Program-made: the position numbers and the translations under genes
Notes under the pieces: model-generated
Databases searched by the model: none
What the model was told of the DNA's origin: nothing
The model's input: the letters and a program-made list of their open reading frames with translations, nothing else
Assembly (NCBI RefSeq): GCF_018070465.1
Contig: NZ_JAGPXT010000003.1
Location: 62,001-126,000, forward strand
Source of the DNA: Micromonospora sp. C95
GTDB taxonomy: Bacteria; Actinomycetota; Actinomycetes; Mycobacteriales; Micromonosporaceae
DNA length: 64,000 nucleotides
Reading direction: 5' to 3'
Part shown: one piece after another, positions 51,094 through 61,300 of the stretch
How the letters are laid out: every line of letters starts with the position of its first letter
Position numbering within the stretch: position 1 is the stretch's first letter

Positions 51094-54000
51094 GTGGCGA
51101 CCCGGGACCGGCATGACGCCCAGCCGCCCACGGTCGGCGGCCGGCCAGCCGTGGCGCTACCGACGCCGGGCGGCGCGATCCGCGGCCTCGGTGAGAAGTT
51201 CGCCGCCAACCCGGTGACCGGCAGCGCCTCGCTGAGTGTGCCGCTCGGCGCCACCGCCGGCCGCTCCGACTTCGGCCCGGACCTGACGATCGGCTACGAC
51301 TCGGCGGCCGGGCAGAGCGTCTTCGGCTACGGCTGGCAGCTCGACCTGCCGACGGTCAGCCGGCAGACCGAGCGGGGTGTGCCCCGCTACCGCGACGACA
51401 CCGACGTCTTCGTGCTCTCCGGCGCGGACGATCTGGTCCCGGTCCCCGACGCCGCAGTGCTCCGCGACGGCTACCGGATCCAGCGGTACCGACCCCGCAT
51501 CGAGTCCGGCGACGCACGCGTCGAACGGTGGAGCAGCATCGCCGACCGGGCCGATGTCCGCTGGCGGGTGATCAGCGCGGACAACGTCACCTCCTGGTAC
51601 GGCCGCGACCAGGCCAGCCGGATCGTCGACCCGACCGAGCCGGGACGGATCTTCAGCTGGCTGCTCTGCCAACGCCATGACGACCGGGGCAACGTCATGG
51701 TCTTCGAGTATCAGGCCGAGGACTCCTCCGGGGTGGACACCCACGGCGTCGACGAACACCACCGCACCGACGCCGGCCGCGGCGCCAACCGGTACCTCAA
51801 GCGGGTGCGCTACGGCAACGAGACGCCGTACCACCCGGACGACGGGGCGGCACTGCCCACCACGTGGCACTTCGACCTCGTTCTCGACTACGGCGAGGAC
51901 GGCGACGGGGCCTGGCCGGTCCGCGCGGACCCATGGTCCAGCTATCGCGCCGGGTTCGAGGTCCGGACCTACCGGCTGTGCCGGCGTGCGCTGATGTACC
52001 ACCGGTTCCCGTCCCTCGGCGACACCGCACAGCTGGTCGCGTCAACCGACTTCGGCCACCAGGTCCGCGACGGGTACACGTTCCTGGCGACGGTGACCCG
52101 ACGCGGGTACGACGGCACCGCGAGCGGCGAGCTGCCACCGCTGTCGCTGTCGTACCAGCAGGGCGTGGTGGACCCGGTGGCGCACGAGGTGACCGGTCTG
52201 CCGTACGGGTTCGACGAGACGGCCCGGTTCTGGGTCGACCTCGCCGGTGAGGGGGCCGCCGGCCTGCTCACCCGGCACCGCGGCGCCTGGTGGTACGCGC
52301 GCAACCTGAGCCCGTCGACCGGCCGGGGGCAGTTCGCGGCACCCCGCCCGACCACGGCCCGACCCAGCGGGGAGGCCGGCGGTCTGCTGCTCGACCTCGA
52401 CGGCTCCGGCGCGCCCGACCTGGTCCGCCTGACCGGCACCGGATCGGTCGTCGCCCGCCGCGCCGACGACGGCACCTGGCGGGCGGCCGAGCCGCTGGCG
52501 GCGGCACCGATCCCGGCTGGGGATCCCGACGGCGCGCGCCTGCACCTGGCCGACCTGACCGGCGACGGCCTGCCGGATCTCGTCGCCGAGAACGCCAGCG
52601 GGGCGCGGTGGTACGCGTGTCTGGGCCGGGACGGTTACGCCGCGGCGATGGCGCTCGTGGACGGCGAGACCGGCGCGACGCTGCCCCGCTTCACCTCGGG
52701 CGAGGGCACCGAGCTGGTGCAGTTCGCCGACATGAGCGGCGACGGCCTGCCCGACCTGGTGCGCGTCGGCAACGGCTCGGTCCGGTACCGGCCCAACCTG
52801 GGGCACGGTCGGTTCGGCACCTGGGTCCGGATGGCCGACGCCCCCTGGTTGGACCAGCCCGGCCAGTTCGACCCACGACGGGTGCTGCTCGGCGACGTCG
52901 ACGGGACCGGCCCGGTCGACCTGGTGTACCTCGCGGCCGACGCGGCCCGGCTGTACGTCAACCGCAGCGGCAACGGTTTCGCGCCGCCCCGCAGGCTCAC
53001 CGGCGTGCCCACCCCCGACCGGGTGACCGGTGCGGCTCTGATCGACCTGCTCGGAGTCGGCACCGCCTGCCTGGTCTGGTCCACGCCGCTGCCGGCCGGC
53101 GGGCGGACACCGCTGCGCTACCTGGACCTGATGGGCGGGGTGAAACCGCACCTGCTGATCGGCTACGACAACGGGCTGGGCGCGCAGGTGCGGATCGAGT
53201 ACCGCCCGTCGACCGCCTTCTATCTGGAGGACGAGGCGCGGGGGCGGCCCTGGGCCACCCGGCTGCCCTTCCCGGTGCAGTGCGCGTACCGGGTCACCAC
53301 CACCGACCGGGTCCGGGAGACGGTGTTCGTCCGCCGCACCTCCTACCACGACGGTTGCTACGACCCCCGGGAGCGGGAGTTCCGTGGCTTCGGCCTGGTG
53401 GAGACGCAGGACACCGAGAGCTACGACAGCTTCGCCGGTGCGGCGAACGCATCCGACCCGAGCCTGCACCAGCCGCCGGTGCTGACCCGCAGCTGGTTCC
53501 ACACCGGCTCGCTGGCCGGCGAGCGGCTGCTGCACAGCCGCCGGGAGCAGTACTTCGTCAACCCGGAGTGGGCCGAGCACGACCTGGCGGAGCCGGTGCT
53601 GCCGGCCGGGCTGACCGACGACGAGTACGCCGAGGCGGTGCGCGCCCTCAAGGGGCTGCCGCTGCGCACCGAGGTGTACGCCGTCGACGGGTCGTCCCGC
53701 GAGGATTTCCCGTACACGGCGACCGAATGGTCCTACCAGATCCGGCGGGTGCAGCCACGGGTGTTCCGGGTGGCGCCGGCCGAGGCGGTCCGGTACGGCT
53801 ACGACCGGGTACCGGCCGATCCCCGCGTGGAGCACATGCTGGTGCTGGAGCTGGACGACCTGGGCATGGTGCGCCGGTCGGCGAGCGTGGTGTACCCGCG
53901 TCAGCGGGTCGACCCGGCGCTGCCGGAGCCGGTCCGGGTGGCACAGGCCCGCCGGCACGTCACGTACACCGAGCACGACCACACCGCCGACGTGTCCACC

Positions 54001-57000
54001 GCCGACGCGCACCGGTCGCGGGTGGTCCACGACAGCCGCGGCTACGAACTCGCCGGACTCGGCGCACCGACCGGCTTCCTGTCCCGCGCCGACCTGCTCG
54101 CCGCCGTGGCCGGTGCCCCACGGGTGCCGTACGAGCAGCTCGACGGCGACGGCGTACGGTTGCGGCTGCTCGCCCGATGGCGGGTCGACTTCCTCGCCGA
54201 CGACCTCAGCGGCCCACTGCCGGCGGGCACCATGCAGTCGCTGGGCCTGGTCCACCGGGTGTACCGGCTCGCGCTCACCGACGGCCTCGTGGCGGCGGGC
54301 TACGACGGTGCCGTTTCCGCCGCCGACCTGACCGCCGCCGGCTACGTGCCGGGCGACGGCGGGTGGTGGCTCCCGTCGGACACCGACGTCCTCCCGGCCG
54401 ACGCCCGCGACCACTTCTACCTGCCGGCCGGCCATCGCGACCCGTTCGGTCTGGTCACCACCGTGGAACGGGACCACGACCTGCTGCCCCGGCGGATCAC
54501 CGACCCGCTCGGCCACCAGACCACGGCCCGCAACGACTTCCGGGTGCTGGCACCGGACCGGGTCACCGACGTCAACGGCAACCACCGCGCCGTGCGCTAC
54601 GACCCGCTCGGGGTGGTCGTCGCCGCCGCTGCGGCCGGGCAGGACGGCGAGGGCGACACCCTCGCCGATCCGACCGCCACCGTCGAGTACGACCTGTTCC
54701 GGCAGCCGGCCCGGCTCGTGGTGCGACACCGGGAGCAGCACGGCGCCGCCAACCCGCGTTGGCAGGAGCGGCACGTCCACCTCGACGGCACCGGCGCCGC
54801 GCTGATGACCAAGACCCAGGCGCCGCCCGGTCCCGCCCTCACCGTCGACCCGGAGACCGGCGCGGCGGTCGAGGTCGACACCGGCACCGAGCTGCGCTGG
54901 ATCGGTACCGGACGGACGATCGTCGACAATCGTGGCGCCCCGGTCAAGCAGTACCAGCCGTACTTCAGCACCACCGCAGACCACGAGTCGGAAGCCGCCC
55001 TCGTCGAGACCGGGGTCACCCCGGTGATCCGCTACGACCCGGTCGGCCGGGTGATCCGGGTGGACGCGGCCGACGGCACCTTCACCCGGTTCGAGCACGG
55101 CGCCTGGCTGACCCGCGAGCACGACGCCAACGACACGGTGCTGGACAGCCTCTGGTACGGCGAGCGTGGCTCACCGTCGACCGCCGAGCCGGAGCCGGCC
55201 GACCCGCACCGGCGGGCGGCGTGGCTGGCGGCGGCGCACGCCGGCACGGCGACCGAGCGTCACCTCGACGGGCTTGGCCGCGAGGTGCTGGCCAGCGCCG
55301 ACAACGGTGCGGCCGGACCGGTCCGGTCCCGGTCGGAGGCCGACCTGGCCGGACACGTCGTGACCGCGTTCGACACCCGGGACCGTCCGGTCGCCACGGT
55401 GGTCACCGATCTGCTCGGCCGCCCGGTGCGGGCGCACGGCGCGGAGCGGGGCAGCCGCTGGATGCTCACCGACGTGGCCGGCACCCCCGTGCGGGTGTGG
55501 GACGACGCGGGGCGGGTCTTCGCGACCGGGTTCGACGCCTTCCGTCGGCCCACCACGACGACCTGCACCCACCCCGGCGGGCAGGCCGTGGTGGGCCGGG
55601 TGGTCTACGGCGACGCGCATCCGGAGGGGGCGCGGCGCAATCTGCTGGGGCTGGCGCACGTCGTGTACGACGCGGCCGGCTCGGTGACGTTGGAACGCGC
55701 CGACTTCCGGGGCCGACCGGTCGAGCTGACCCGCCGGTTCACCCGCGACATCCACTCGCCGGCGGACTGGAGCGGTGACCCCGACGCGCTGCTGGAGTCG
55801 GCCGGGCACACCGCGTCGGCGCGTTACGACGCCGTGGACCGGGTGACCGAGGCGACGCTCGCCGACGGCACCGTGCTGAGCCCCGGCTACGACGTGGCCA
55901 ACCGGCTCGTCGCGCTCACCGCCACCGGGCACGGGTCCACGCACACCTTCCTGGTCGGCGAACGCTACGACGCCCAGGGACGACGGCTGAGCGTGGAACT
56001 CGGCAACGGCGCGGTCACCCGGTACGCGTACCACCCCCGCTCGCTGCGGCTGACCGGGGTCACGACCACGGCTCAGGGCGGCGGCCGGCTCCAGGATCTC
56101 GCGTTCTTCCACGATCCGGTCGGCAACGTCACCGAGATCGTCGACGGGGCGCAGCAGACCCACTTCTTCGCCAACGCGGTGGTCCGGCCGGACACCCGGT
56201 TCACCTACGACGCCCTCTACCGGCTCGTGCGGGCCAGCGGGCGGGAGCACGCGGGGCTGGATCAGGCCGACCACACCGACCCGGTGCCGGTGGCGCTGCC
56301 GCACCTCAACGACGCGACGGCGGTGCGCCGGTACCACCAGGTCTACCGCTACGACGACCTCGGCAACCTGACCGAGGTGCGGCACGTCGCGGACGGCGGC
56401 GGCTGGACGCGGCGCTACCGCTACGCGTACGACGCCGATCCGGCCGACCTCACCAACCGGCTGCTCGCCACCAGCCGGCCCGGTGACCCGCCGGGGACGT
56501 TCAGCGCGAGCTATGGACACGACGTGCACGGCAACATGGTCACGATGCCCCATCTGGCGTCGCTGAGCTGGGACGTCTTCGACCGGCTCGGCGGCGCGGA
56601 CCTGGGCGGCGGCGGCACCGTCCAGATGGCGTACGGTGCGGGCGGCGACCGGGTCCGTAAGGTGGTGCAGCGGCAGGGCGGGCTGCGCACCGAGCGGCGG
56701 TACCTGGGCCCGGTCGAGTTGTACCGCGAGTGGATGAACGGCACGCTGCGGCGGCAACGGTGGACCCTGCACGTCTCCGACGGCCAGGGGCGGCTGGCGC
56801 AGGTCGACACGACCACGGTGGGCGACGGGCCGGTGGGCGCTCCGGTGGTGCGGTACCGCTACACCAACCACCTCGGCTCGTCGATGCTGGAGACCGACGC
56901 GGACGGGGTGCCGATCTCCTACGAGGAGTACCACCCCTTCGGCACCACCGCGTACCGCTCGTCGCGGCCGTCGGCGCACCACAGCCTGGCGCGCTACCGG

Positions 57001-58353
57001 TACACCGACGGGGAACGCGACGAGGAGACCGGGCTCTACCAGTTGGGGGCCCGGTACTACGCGGCCTGGCTGGGCCGGTGGACCAGCCCTGACCCGGCCG
57101 GCTTCGTCGACGGGCCGAACCTCTACGCCTACTGCCGCAACAACCCGGTCACGCTGGCCGACCCGACCGGCACCAACGGCGGGCGCCGCCGCCTGCCGTA
57201 CGAGTATCCGGAGCTGAACAGCGCGATGGCGGCCGACCCGGGCAGCTTCCGGGACACCGGCGAGGTCGCCGCCACCCACACCAGCAGCGGCACCGAACTG
57301 CGTTGGCGAGTGCTCCAGCACGACACGTTCGGCCGGGTCTGGCAGTACGCCGGGGCGGTGACCGGCCCGTACCACACGGTTGTCTGGGGCGGTCCGCCAC
57401 TCATCCGCGAGTCCGACGCGATGGCCCGCTGGCCCGGAGCCCGGGTCGGGCCGCCGGCACCGCAGCCGCAGGAGGACGGCGACCTCACCGGGCCACCGGG
57501 CCCCGCCGAGCCCCCGCACCCGGACACCGGCAGCGCGGGCGGTGGCACCGGTGACGAGCCGGCACCGGAGGCCGGGCCCGGCACCGAAGCGGGCACCGGG
57601 CAGGAGCCCGGCGAGGCGCCGGGCCGCACCGGCGGGCAGGGCGCGGTGACCATGTGGGACACCCACCAGCGCGGCCAGTACATGCAGGGCAACCGGGCGG
57701 CCTCCGACGCGGCGCAGCGGTCGATTGCGCAGAGCGTCGCCGAGGGCAACACCGACGACGCGATGCGTGCCGCGCAGGAGGTGTCGGAGGCCCGCAACGC
57801 GCGGCGGCTGGCCACCCAGGGCCGGCTGAGCCCGGGCGGTCGCGCGCTGTCCCAGGCGATCGAGGGTGAACGCAGCTTCGCCTCGATGCTCCGGACGTAC
57901 GTGAACCGGCTCCCCGGTGTGGAGGGCGGCCGGCCGGTCCCCTCCTCTGGCCCGGGCGAGACCGCCCGGCGGATCGCCGTGGCGGCCGGCGAGAGCCGAG
58001 GCTCCCTGAAGACCCTCACCAGGATCGGGCGGGTGGCCGGCCCGGTGGGGATCGCGCTCGGCGCCGTCTTCGGCATCCATGCGGTCGCGACCGCCCCGGA
58101 GGGGCAACGTGGCCGGGTCGCCGCGCGGGAGGTCGGCAGCTTCGTCGGCGGCGCGATCGGCGCCTCGGTCGGGATGACCGCCGGAGTGGCGCTGGCCGGC
58201 GGCATCTCCGGATTCCTGATCGGTCTCGGCGTGATCAGTGGCCCGATCGGCTGGCTCGCGATCGGTCTCGGCCTGCTCGGCGCGGCGGCGGTCGGCTGGT
58301 GGTGGAGCAGGCGGGGTGGCCAGATCGGCGAAGCGATCTACGACTGGTGGTAG
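51094..58353 (+). CDS. Fused TcB-TcC-like toxin protein (SpvB, FG-GAP, Rhs/YD repeats, Rhs core, variable C-terminus)
   Basis: The 2419-residue protein matches the TcB-TcC cocoon of Tc toxins in a single chain. Residues about 20-330 are SpvB-like (NPVTGSASLSVPL). About 378-640 carry four or five FG-GAP/VCBS-type blades (DLTGDGLPDLV, DMSGDGLPDLV). About 680-960 correspond to TcdB middle regions. About 1135-1915 carry Rhs/YD repeats (YDPVGRVIRVDAADGT). About 1919-2026 are the Rhs core (YRYTNHLGSS, ARYYAAWLGRWTSPDPAGF, NNPVTLADPTG). The chain then continues into a variable C-terminus: a Pro/Gly/Glu-rich linker (about 2115-2182) and a glycine-rich hydrophobic tail from about 2330 ending in YDWW. 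No ADP-ribosyltransferase or other effector motif is visible. GTG 51094 follows GGGAGG. No signal peptide is seen. The TcA-like gene starts 28 bp downstream. Confidence 0.9.
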   Translation: MATRDRHDAQPPTVGGRPAVALPTPGGAIRGLGEKFAANPVTGSASLSVPLGATAGRSDFGPDLTIGYDSAAGQSVFGYGWQLDLPTVSRQTERGVPRYRDDTDVFVLSGADDLVPVPDAAVLRDGYRIQRYRPRIESGDARVERWSSIADRADVRWRVISADNVTSWYGRDQASRIVDPTEPGRIFSWLLCQRHDDRGNVMVFEYQAEDSSGVDTHGVDEHHRTDAGRGANRYLKRVRYGNETPYHPDDGAALPTTWHFDLVLDYGEDGDGAWPVRADPWSSYRAGFEVRTYRLCRRALMYHRFPSLGDTAQLVASTDFGHQVRDGYTFLATVTRRGYDGTASGELPPLSLSYQQGVVDPVAHEVTGLPYGFDETARFWVDLAGEGAAGLLTRHRGAWWYARNLSPSTGRGQFAAPRPTTARPSGEAGGLLLDLDGSGAPDLVRLTGTGSVVARRADDGTWRAAEPLAAAPIPAGDPDGARLHLADLTGDGLPDLVAENASGARWYACLGRDGYAAAMALVDGETGATLPRFTSGEGTELVQFADMSGDGLPDLVRVGNGSVRYRPNLGHGRFGTWVRMADAPWLDQPGQFDPRRVLLGDVDGTGPVDLVYLAADAARLYVNRSGNGFAPPRRLTGVPTPDRVTGAALIDLLGVGTACLVWSTPLPAGGRTPLRYLDLMGGVKPHLLIGYDNGLGAQVRIEYRPSTAFYLEDEARGRPWATRLPFPVQCAYRVTTTDRVRETVFVRRTSYHDGCYDPREREFRGFGLVETQDTESYDSFAGAANASDPSLHQPPVLTRSWFHTGSLAGERLLHSRREQYFVNPEWAEHDLAEPVLPAGLTDDEYAEAVRALKGLPLRTEVYAVDGSSREDFPYTATEWSYQIRRVQPRVFRVAPAEAVRYGYDRVPADPRVEHMLVLELDDLGMVRRSASVVYPRQRVDPALPEPVRVAQARRHVTYTEHDHTADVSTADAHRSRVVHDSRGYELAGLGAPTGFLSRADLLAAVAGAPRVPYEQLDGDGVRLRLLARWRVDFLADDLSGPLPAGTMQSLGLVHRVYRLALTDGLVAAGYDGAVSAADLTAAGYVPGDGGWWLPSDTDVLPADARDHFYLPAGHRDPFGLVTTVERDHDLLPRRITDPLGHQTTARNDFRVLAPDRVTDVNGNHRAVRYDPLGVVVAAAAAGQDGEGDTLADPTATVEYDLFRQPARLVVRHREQHGAANPRWQERHVHLDGTGAALMTKTQAPPGPALTVDPETGAAVEVDTGTELRWIGTGRTIVDNRGAPVKQYQPYFSTTADHESEAALVETGVTPVIRYDPVGRVIRVDAADGTFTRFEHGAWLTREHDANDTVLDSLWYGERGSPSTAEPEPADPHRRAAWLAAAHAGTATERHLDGLGREVLASADNGAAGPVRSRSEADLAGHVVTAFDTRDRPVATVVTDLLGRPVRAHGAERGSRWMLTDVAGTPVRVWDDAGRVFATGFDAFRRPTTTTCTHPGGQAVVGRVVYGDAHPEGARRNLLGLAHVVYDAAGSVTLERADFRGRPVELTRRFTRDIHSPADWSGDPDALLESAGHTASARYDAVDRVTEATLADGTVLSPGYDVANRLVALTATGHGSTHTFLVGERYDAQGRRLSVELGNGAVTRYAYHPRSLRLTGVTTTAQGGGRLQDLAFFHDPVGNVTEIVDGAQQTHFFANAVVRPDTRFTYDALYRLVRASGREHAGLDQADHTDPVPVALPHLNDATAVRRYHQVYRYDDLGNLTEVRHVADGGGWTRRYRYAYDADPADLTNRLLATSRPGDPPGTFSASYGHDVHGNMVTMPHLASLSWDVFDRLGGADLGGGGTVQMAYGAGGDRVRKVVQRQGGLRTERRYLGPVELYREWMNGTLRRQRWTLHVSDGQGRLAQVDTTTVGDGPVGAPVVRYRYTNHLGSSMLETDADGVPISYEEYHPFGTTAYRSSRPSAHHSLARYRYTDGERDEETGLYQLGARYYAAWLGRWTSPDPAGFVDGPNLYAYCRNNPVTLADPTGTNGGRRRLPYEYPELNSAMAADPGSFRDTGEVAATHTSSGTELRWRVLQHDTFGRVWQYAGAVTGPYHTVVWGGPPLIRESDAMARWPGARVGPPAPQPQEDGDLTGPPGPAEPPHPDTGSAGGGTGDEPAPEAGPGTEAGTGQEPGEAPGRTGGQGAVTMWDTHQRGQYMQGNRAASDAAQRSIAQSVAEGNTDDAMRAAQEVSEARNARRLATQGRLSPGGRALSQAIEGERSFASMLRTYVNRLPGVEGGRPVPSSGPGETARRIAVAAGESRGSLKTLTRIGRVAGPVGIALGAVFGIHAVATAPEGQRGRVAAREVGSFVGGAIGASVGMTAGVALAGGISGFLIGLGVISGPIGWLAIGLGLLGAAAVGWWWSRRGGQIGEAIYDWW

Positions 58354-58381
58354 TGGTGACGACGGTGGAGATGAGGCCGAC

Positions 58382-61300
58382 ATGCCGGTGAACGACGGAC
58401 GGGACGAGGAGACGGTCCGGCTCGCCCCGGTCGTGGCGCGGACGCAGCACGAGTTCACCACGGCCAGCAAGACCCGGGTGGCCCGGATCCACCGGCTGCT
58501 CGCGCAGGCCGGACAGCAGGTCGACCCCGCAGAGGTGGCCGCCCGCACGTTCGGCCCGACCACGACCACGGCCCTGCGGGCGGTGACCGGCGGCGCCGTC
58601 GTGACCGACGAGGTCACCGCGCGGCTCAAGGCACGCGCGCTCGCCGCGAAGCTGAGTTCCCGGACCCAGGTCGCCGGGGCGCACCGGGCGCTGCGACGGG
58701 CCCTGGAGATCGCCAAGGTGAGCGCGCCGATCGACGGCGGCGAACTGCGCTCGCGCGAGGTCGGGCCGACGACCCGGGCGGCGATCAGCGCCTTCCAACG
58801 CCGCTACGGGCTGCCGGCCACCGGCGAGTTCGACCCGGCCACGTGGGAGCGGATGGCCTCGGTGAACGCCTCCCGGCCCCAGCCGGTCCGGGCGTTGACC
58901 GTCAAGCCGGACGTGGTACTCGCACCGCTGCACAAGACGTTGCGACTCAACATGCGCGGTCCCGAGGTCGGGCGGGCCCAGCAGGCGCTGGCGAAGCTGG
59001 GGCTGACCATCGCCGTCGCCGAACACGGCCAACAGCGTTTCGGCGGCACGACGCGCGCGGCGGTGCTGGAGTACCAGCACCGCAAGCACCTGCGGGCCAC
59101 CGGGCACCTGGACAAACCCACCCTGCGGGCGCTCAACCAGGAGATCACCGGCGGTGCGGTGACGCATCCGTACCGGCTGCGGGGCACGGTCCGCGACGAG
59201 CACTGGCGCGGGCTGGGCGGCGTGACCGTACAGGTGCGGGAGCGTCCGGTCCGCGGCGAAGGGACGCTGGTGGCGGAACGGCGAACCCTGGCCAACGGTT
59301 TCTTCGACATCCCGTACCCGGCGGCGGCGCGGCCGGCCCAGCTGGAGGTCACCTTCGTGCGGGCCGGGCAGTCGCTGGGCAGCCGGGTGGTGGCCAACCC
59401 GAAGATGATCTCCTGGGTCAACCTGACCCTGGGCGACCAGCCCTACCGGGGCACGAGCGACTTCGAGACGCGGATGCGCGCGGTGGCGGCGGTGCTCGAC
59501 GGCATCGCGATCACGGACCTGGTGGAGACCGAGCAGGACCAGGAGGTCACCCGGGTCGCGGTGGCGGCGCGGCTGACCCAGGACGAGGTGATGCGGCTGC
59601 TGCTGGCGCACCGGGTCGCCGCCGAGCTGGGCGCGCCGTTGACGCCCGCGACCTGCTACGGCTTCCTCGCCCAGAACCTGCCGCCCACGCTGCCCGACGA
59701 CCTGCTGGCCGCCACCGACGAGTGGAACGCCGTCGACCGGCTCGTCGACGACACCGCCACCGGGCTCGGTTTCCTCGACCCGGAGACGGCGACGGCGGCC
59801 TTCGACGCGGCGACCGCAGCGAACCTGTTCCCGATCGGCGTGACCCGGCAGCGCGACACGATCCTCGCCGCGCTCGCCGCCCGCCGCACCGCGTTCACCC
59901 TCGACAAGCCGATCCTCACCGGCTCCGGCACGCTACGCGGCCTGCTGGCGGTCTCCGCGGTCGACGAGTCGGCCTTCGGTACGGTCGCCGACGCCTTCGT
60001 GCGCCACCAGGGACCGGGCCCGGAGTTCTGGGCGGAGCTGACCGAGCGCGCCGCGCAGGTCGGTGGCGAGGCCGCCGTCGCGGATCTGCGTACCACGGTC
60101 GAGGTGGCGCAGGTGGCGGCGAACGACACCGCGCTGGTGCAGCACCTCAAGCAGGTCATCGCCGACCCCGACGACCCGACCCTGACCAGCGCCCGAGGGC
60201 TGGCCCGGCTCACCGTCACGCAGTGGCGGTCCGCGGTCGAGGCCGCCGGCGGCGGGGTGGCGACCGAGCTGGCCGAACGCGCCGAACAACTCTTCCCCGA
60301 CGTCGCTCTCGTCGCGCACGTCGGCCGGGCCACCGGGCACGGTCTCACGCACGTGCCGCAGGTGGCCGAGTTCCTCGACGAGCGGCCCGACTTCGTGCTG
60401 CGCGAGGCGAACGTGGACAGTTACGTGGCCCGCAACGCCCCGGGCACCGACCCGGCAGTGGTCGCCGAGCTGCGGGTGGTGCAGCGGGTGCACCGCCTCG
60501 CCCCGGACGCCGACACCGGCAGCCGGCTGCTCGGCGCGGGGATCCACAGCTCGGCCCAGCTGCTCGCGCTCGGTGCGGACGGGCTGGCCCGGACCCTGCC
60601 CGAGGTCGGCGCCCCGGTTCTCAGTCACCTGCTCGCGACCGCGCAGCTGCAGTACGCGCAGGTACTCGACCGGATCGCCGAGTTCCGCCGGGACCTACAC
60701 CCCGGTGACCCGTACGTGCTGGGCGAACAGAACCTGACCGCCGAGCAGGTGCAGGAGGTGCTCGGCGAGATCCCGAACCTGGAGCTGCTGTTCGGGCCAC
60801 TCGACTACTGCGACTGCCCCGGCTGCCTGTCGGTGTACAGCCCCGCGGCGTACCTGGCCGACCTGCTGCGGTTCCTGGGCAACCGGCCGGCGGTCGCGCC
60901 CGACACGACCGTGCTGGACGTGCTGCTCGACCGCCGGCCCGACCTGGCGGACGTCAAGCTCAACTGCGCCAACACCGAGACCCCGATGCCCTACGTGGAT
61001 CTGGTCTGCGAGGTCCTGGAGAGCCGGATCCCGGGCGCGCCGCCCGCGCCGCAGACGTGGCAGACCACCCGGGTCGCGGCCGAGGTCCGTGCCTTCCCGG
61101 AGCACCAGCGCGCGGCGGCGTACGACACGCTGCGGCAGGCCGACCACCTCACCGGCGACTTCGACCTGTGGCAGGAGGAGGCCCGGCTGCTCCTGGAACA
61201 CCTGGGCGTACCCCGGCCGGAGCTGATGGCGGCGTTCGCCGGCACCAACCCGACCGAGGTGAGCGTCGCGGGCGAGTACTTCGGTCTCTCCTCGCACGCG

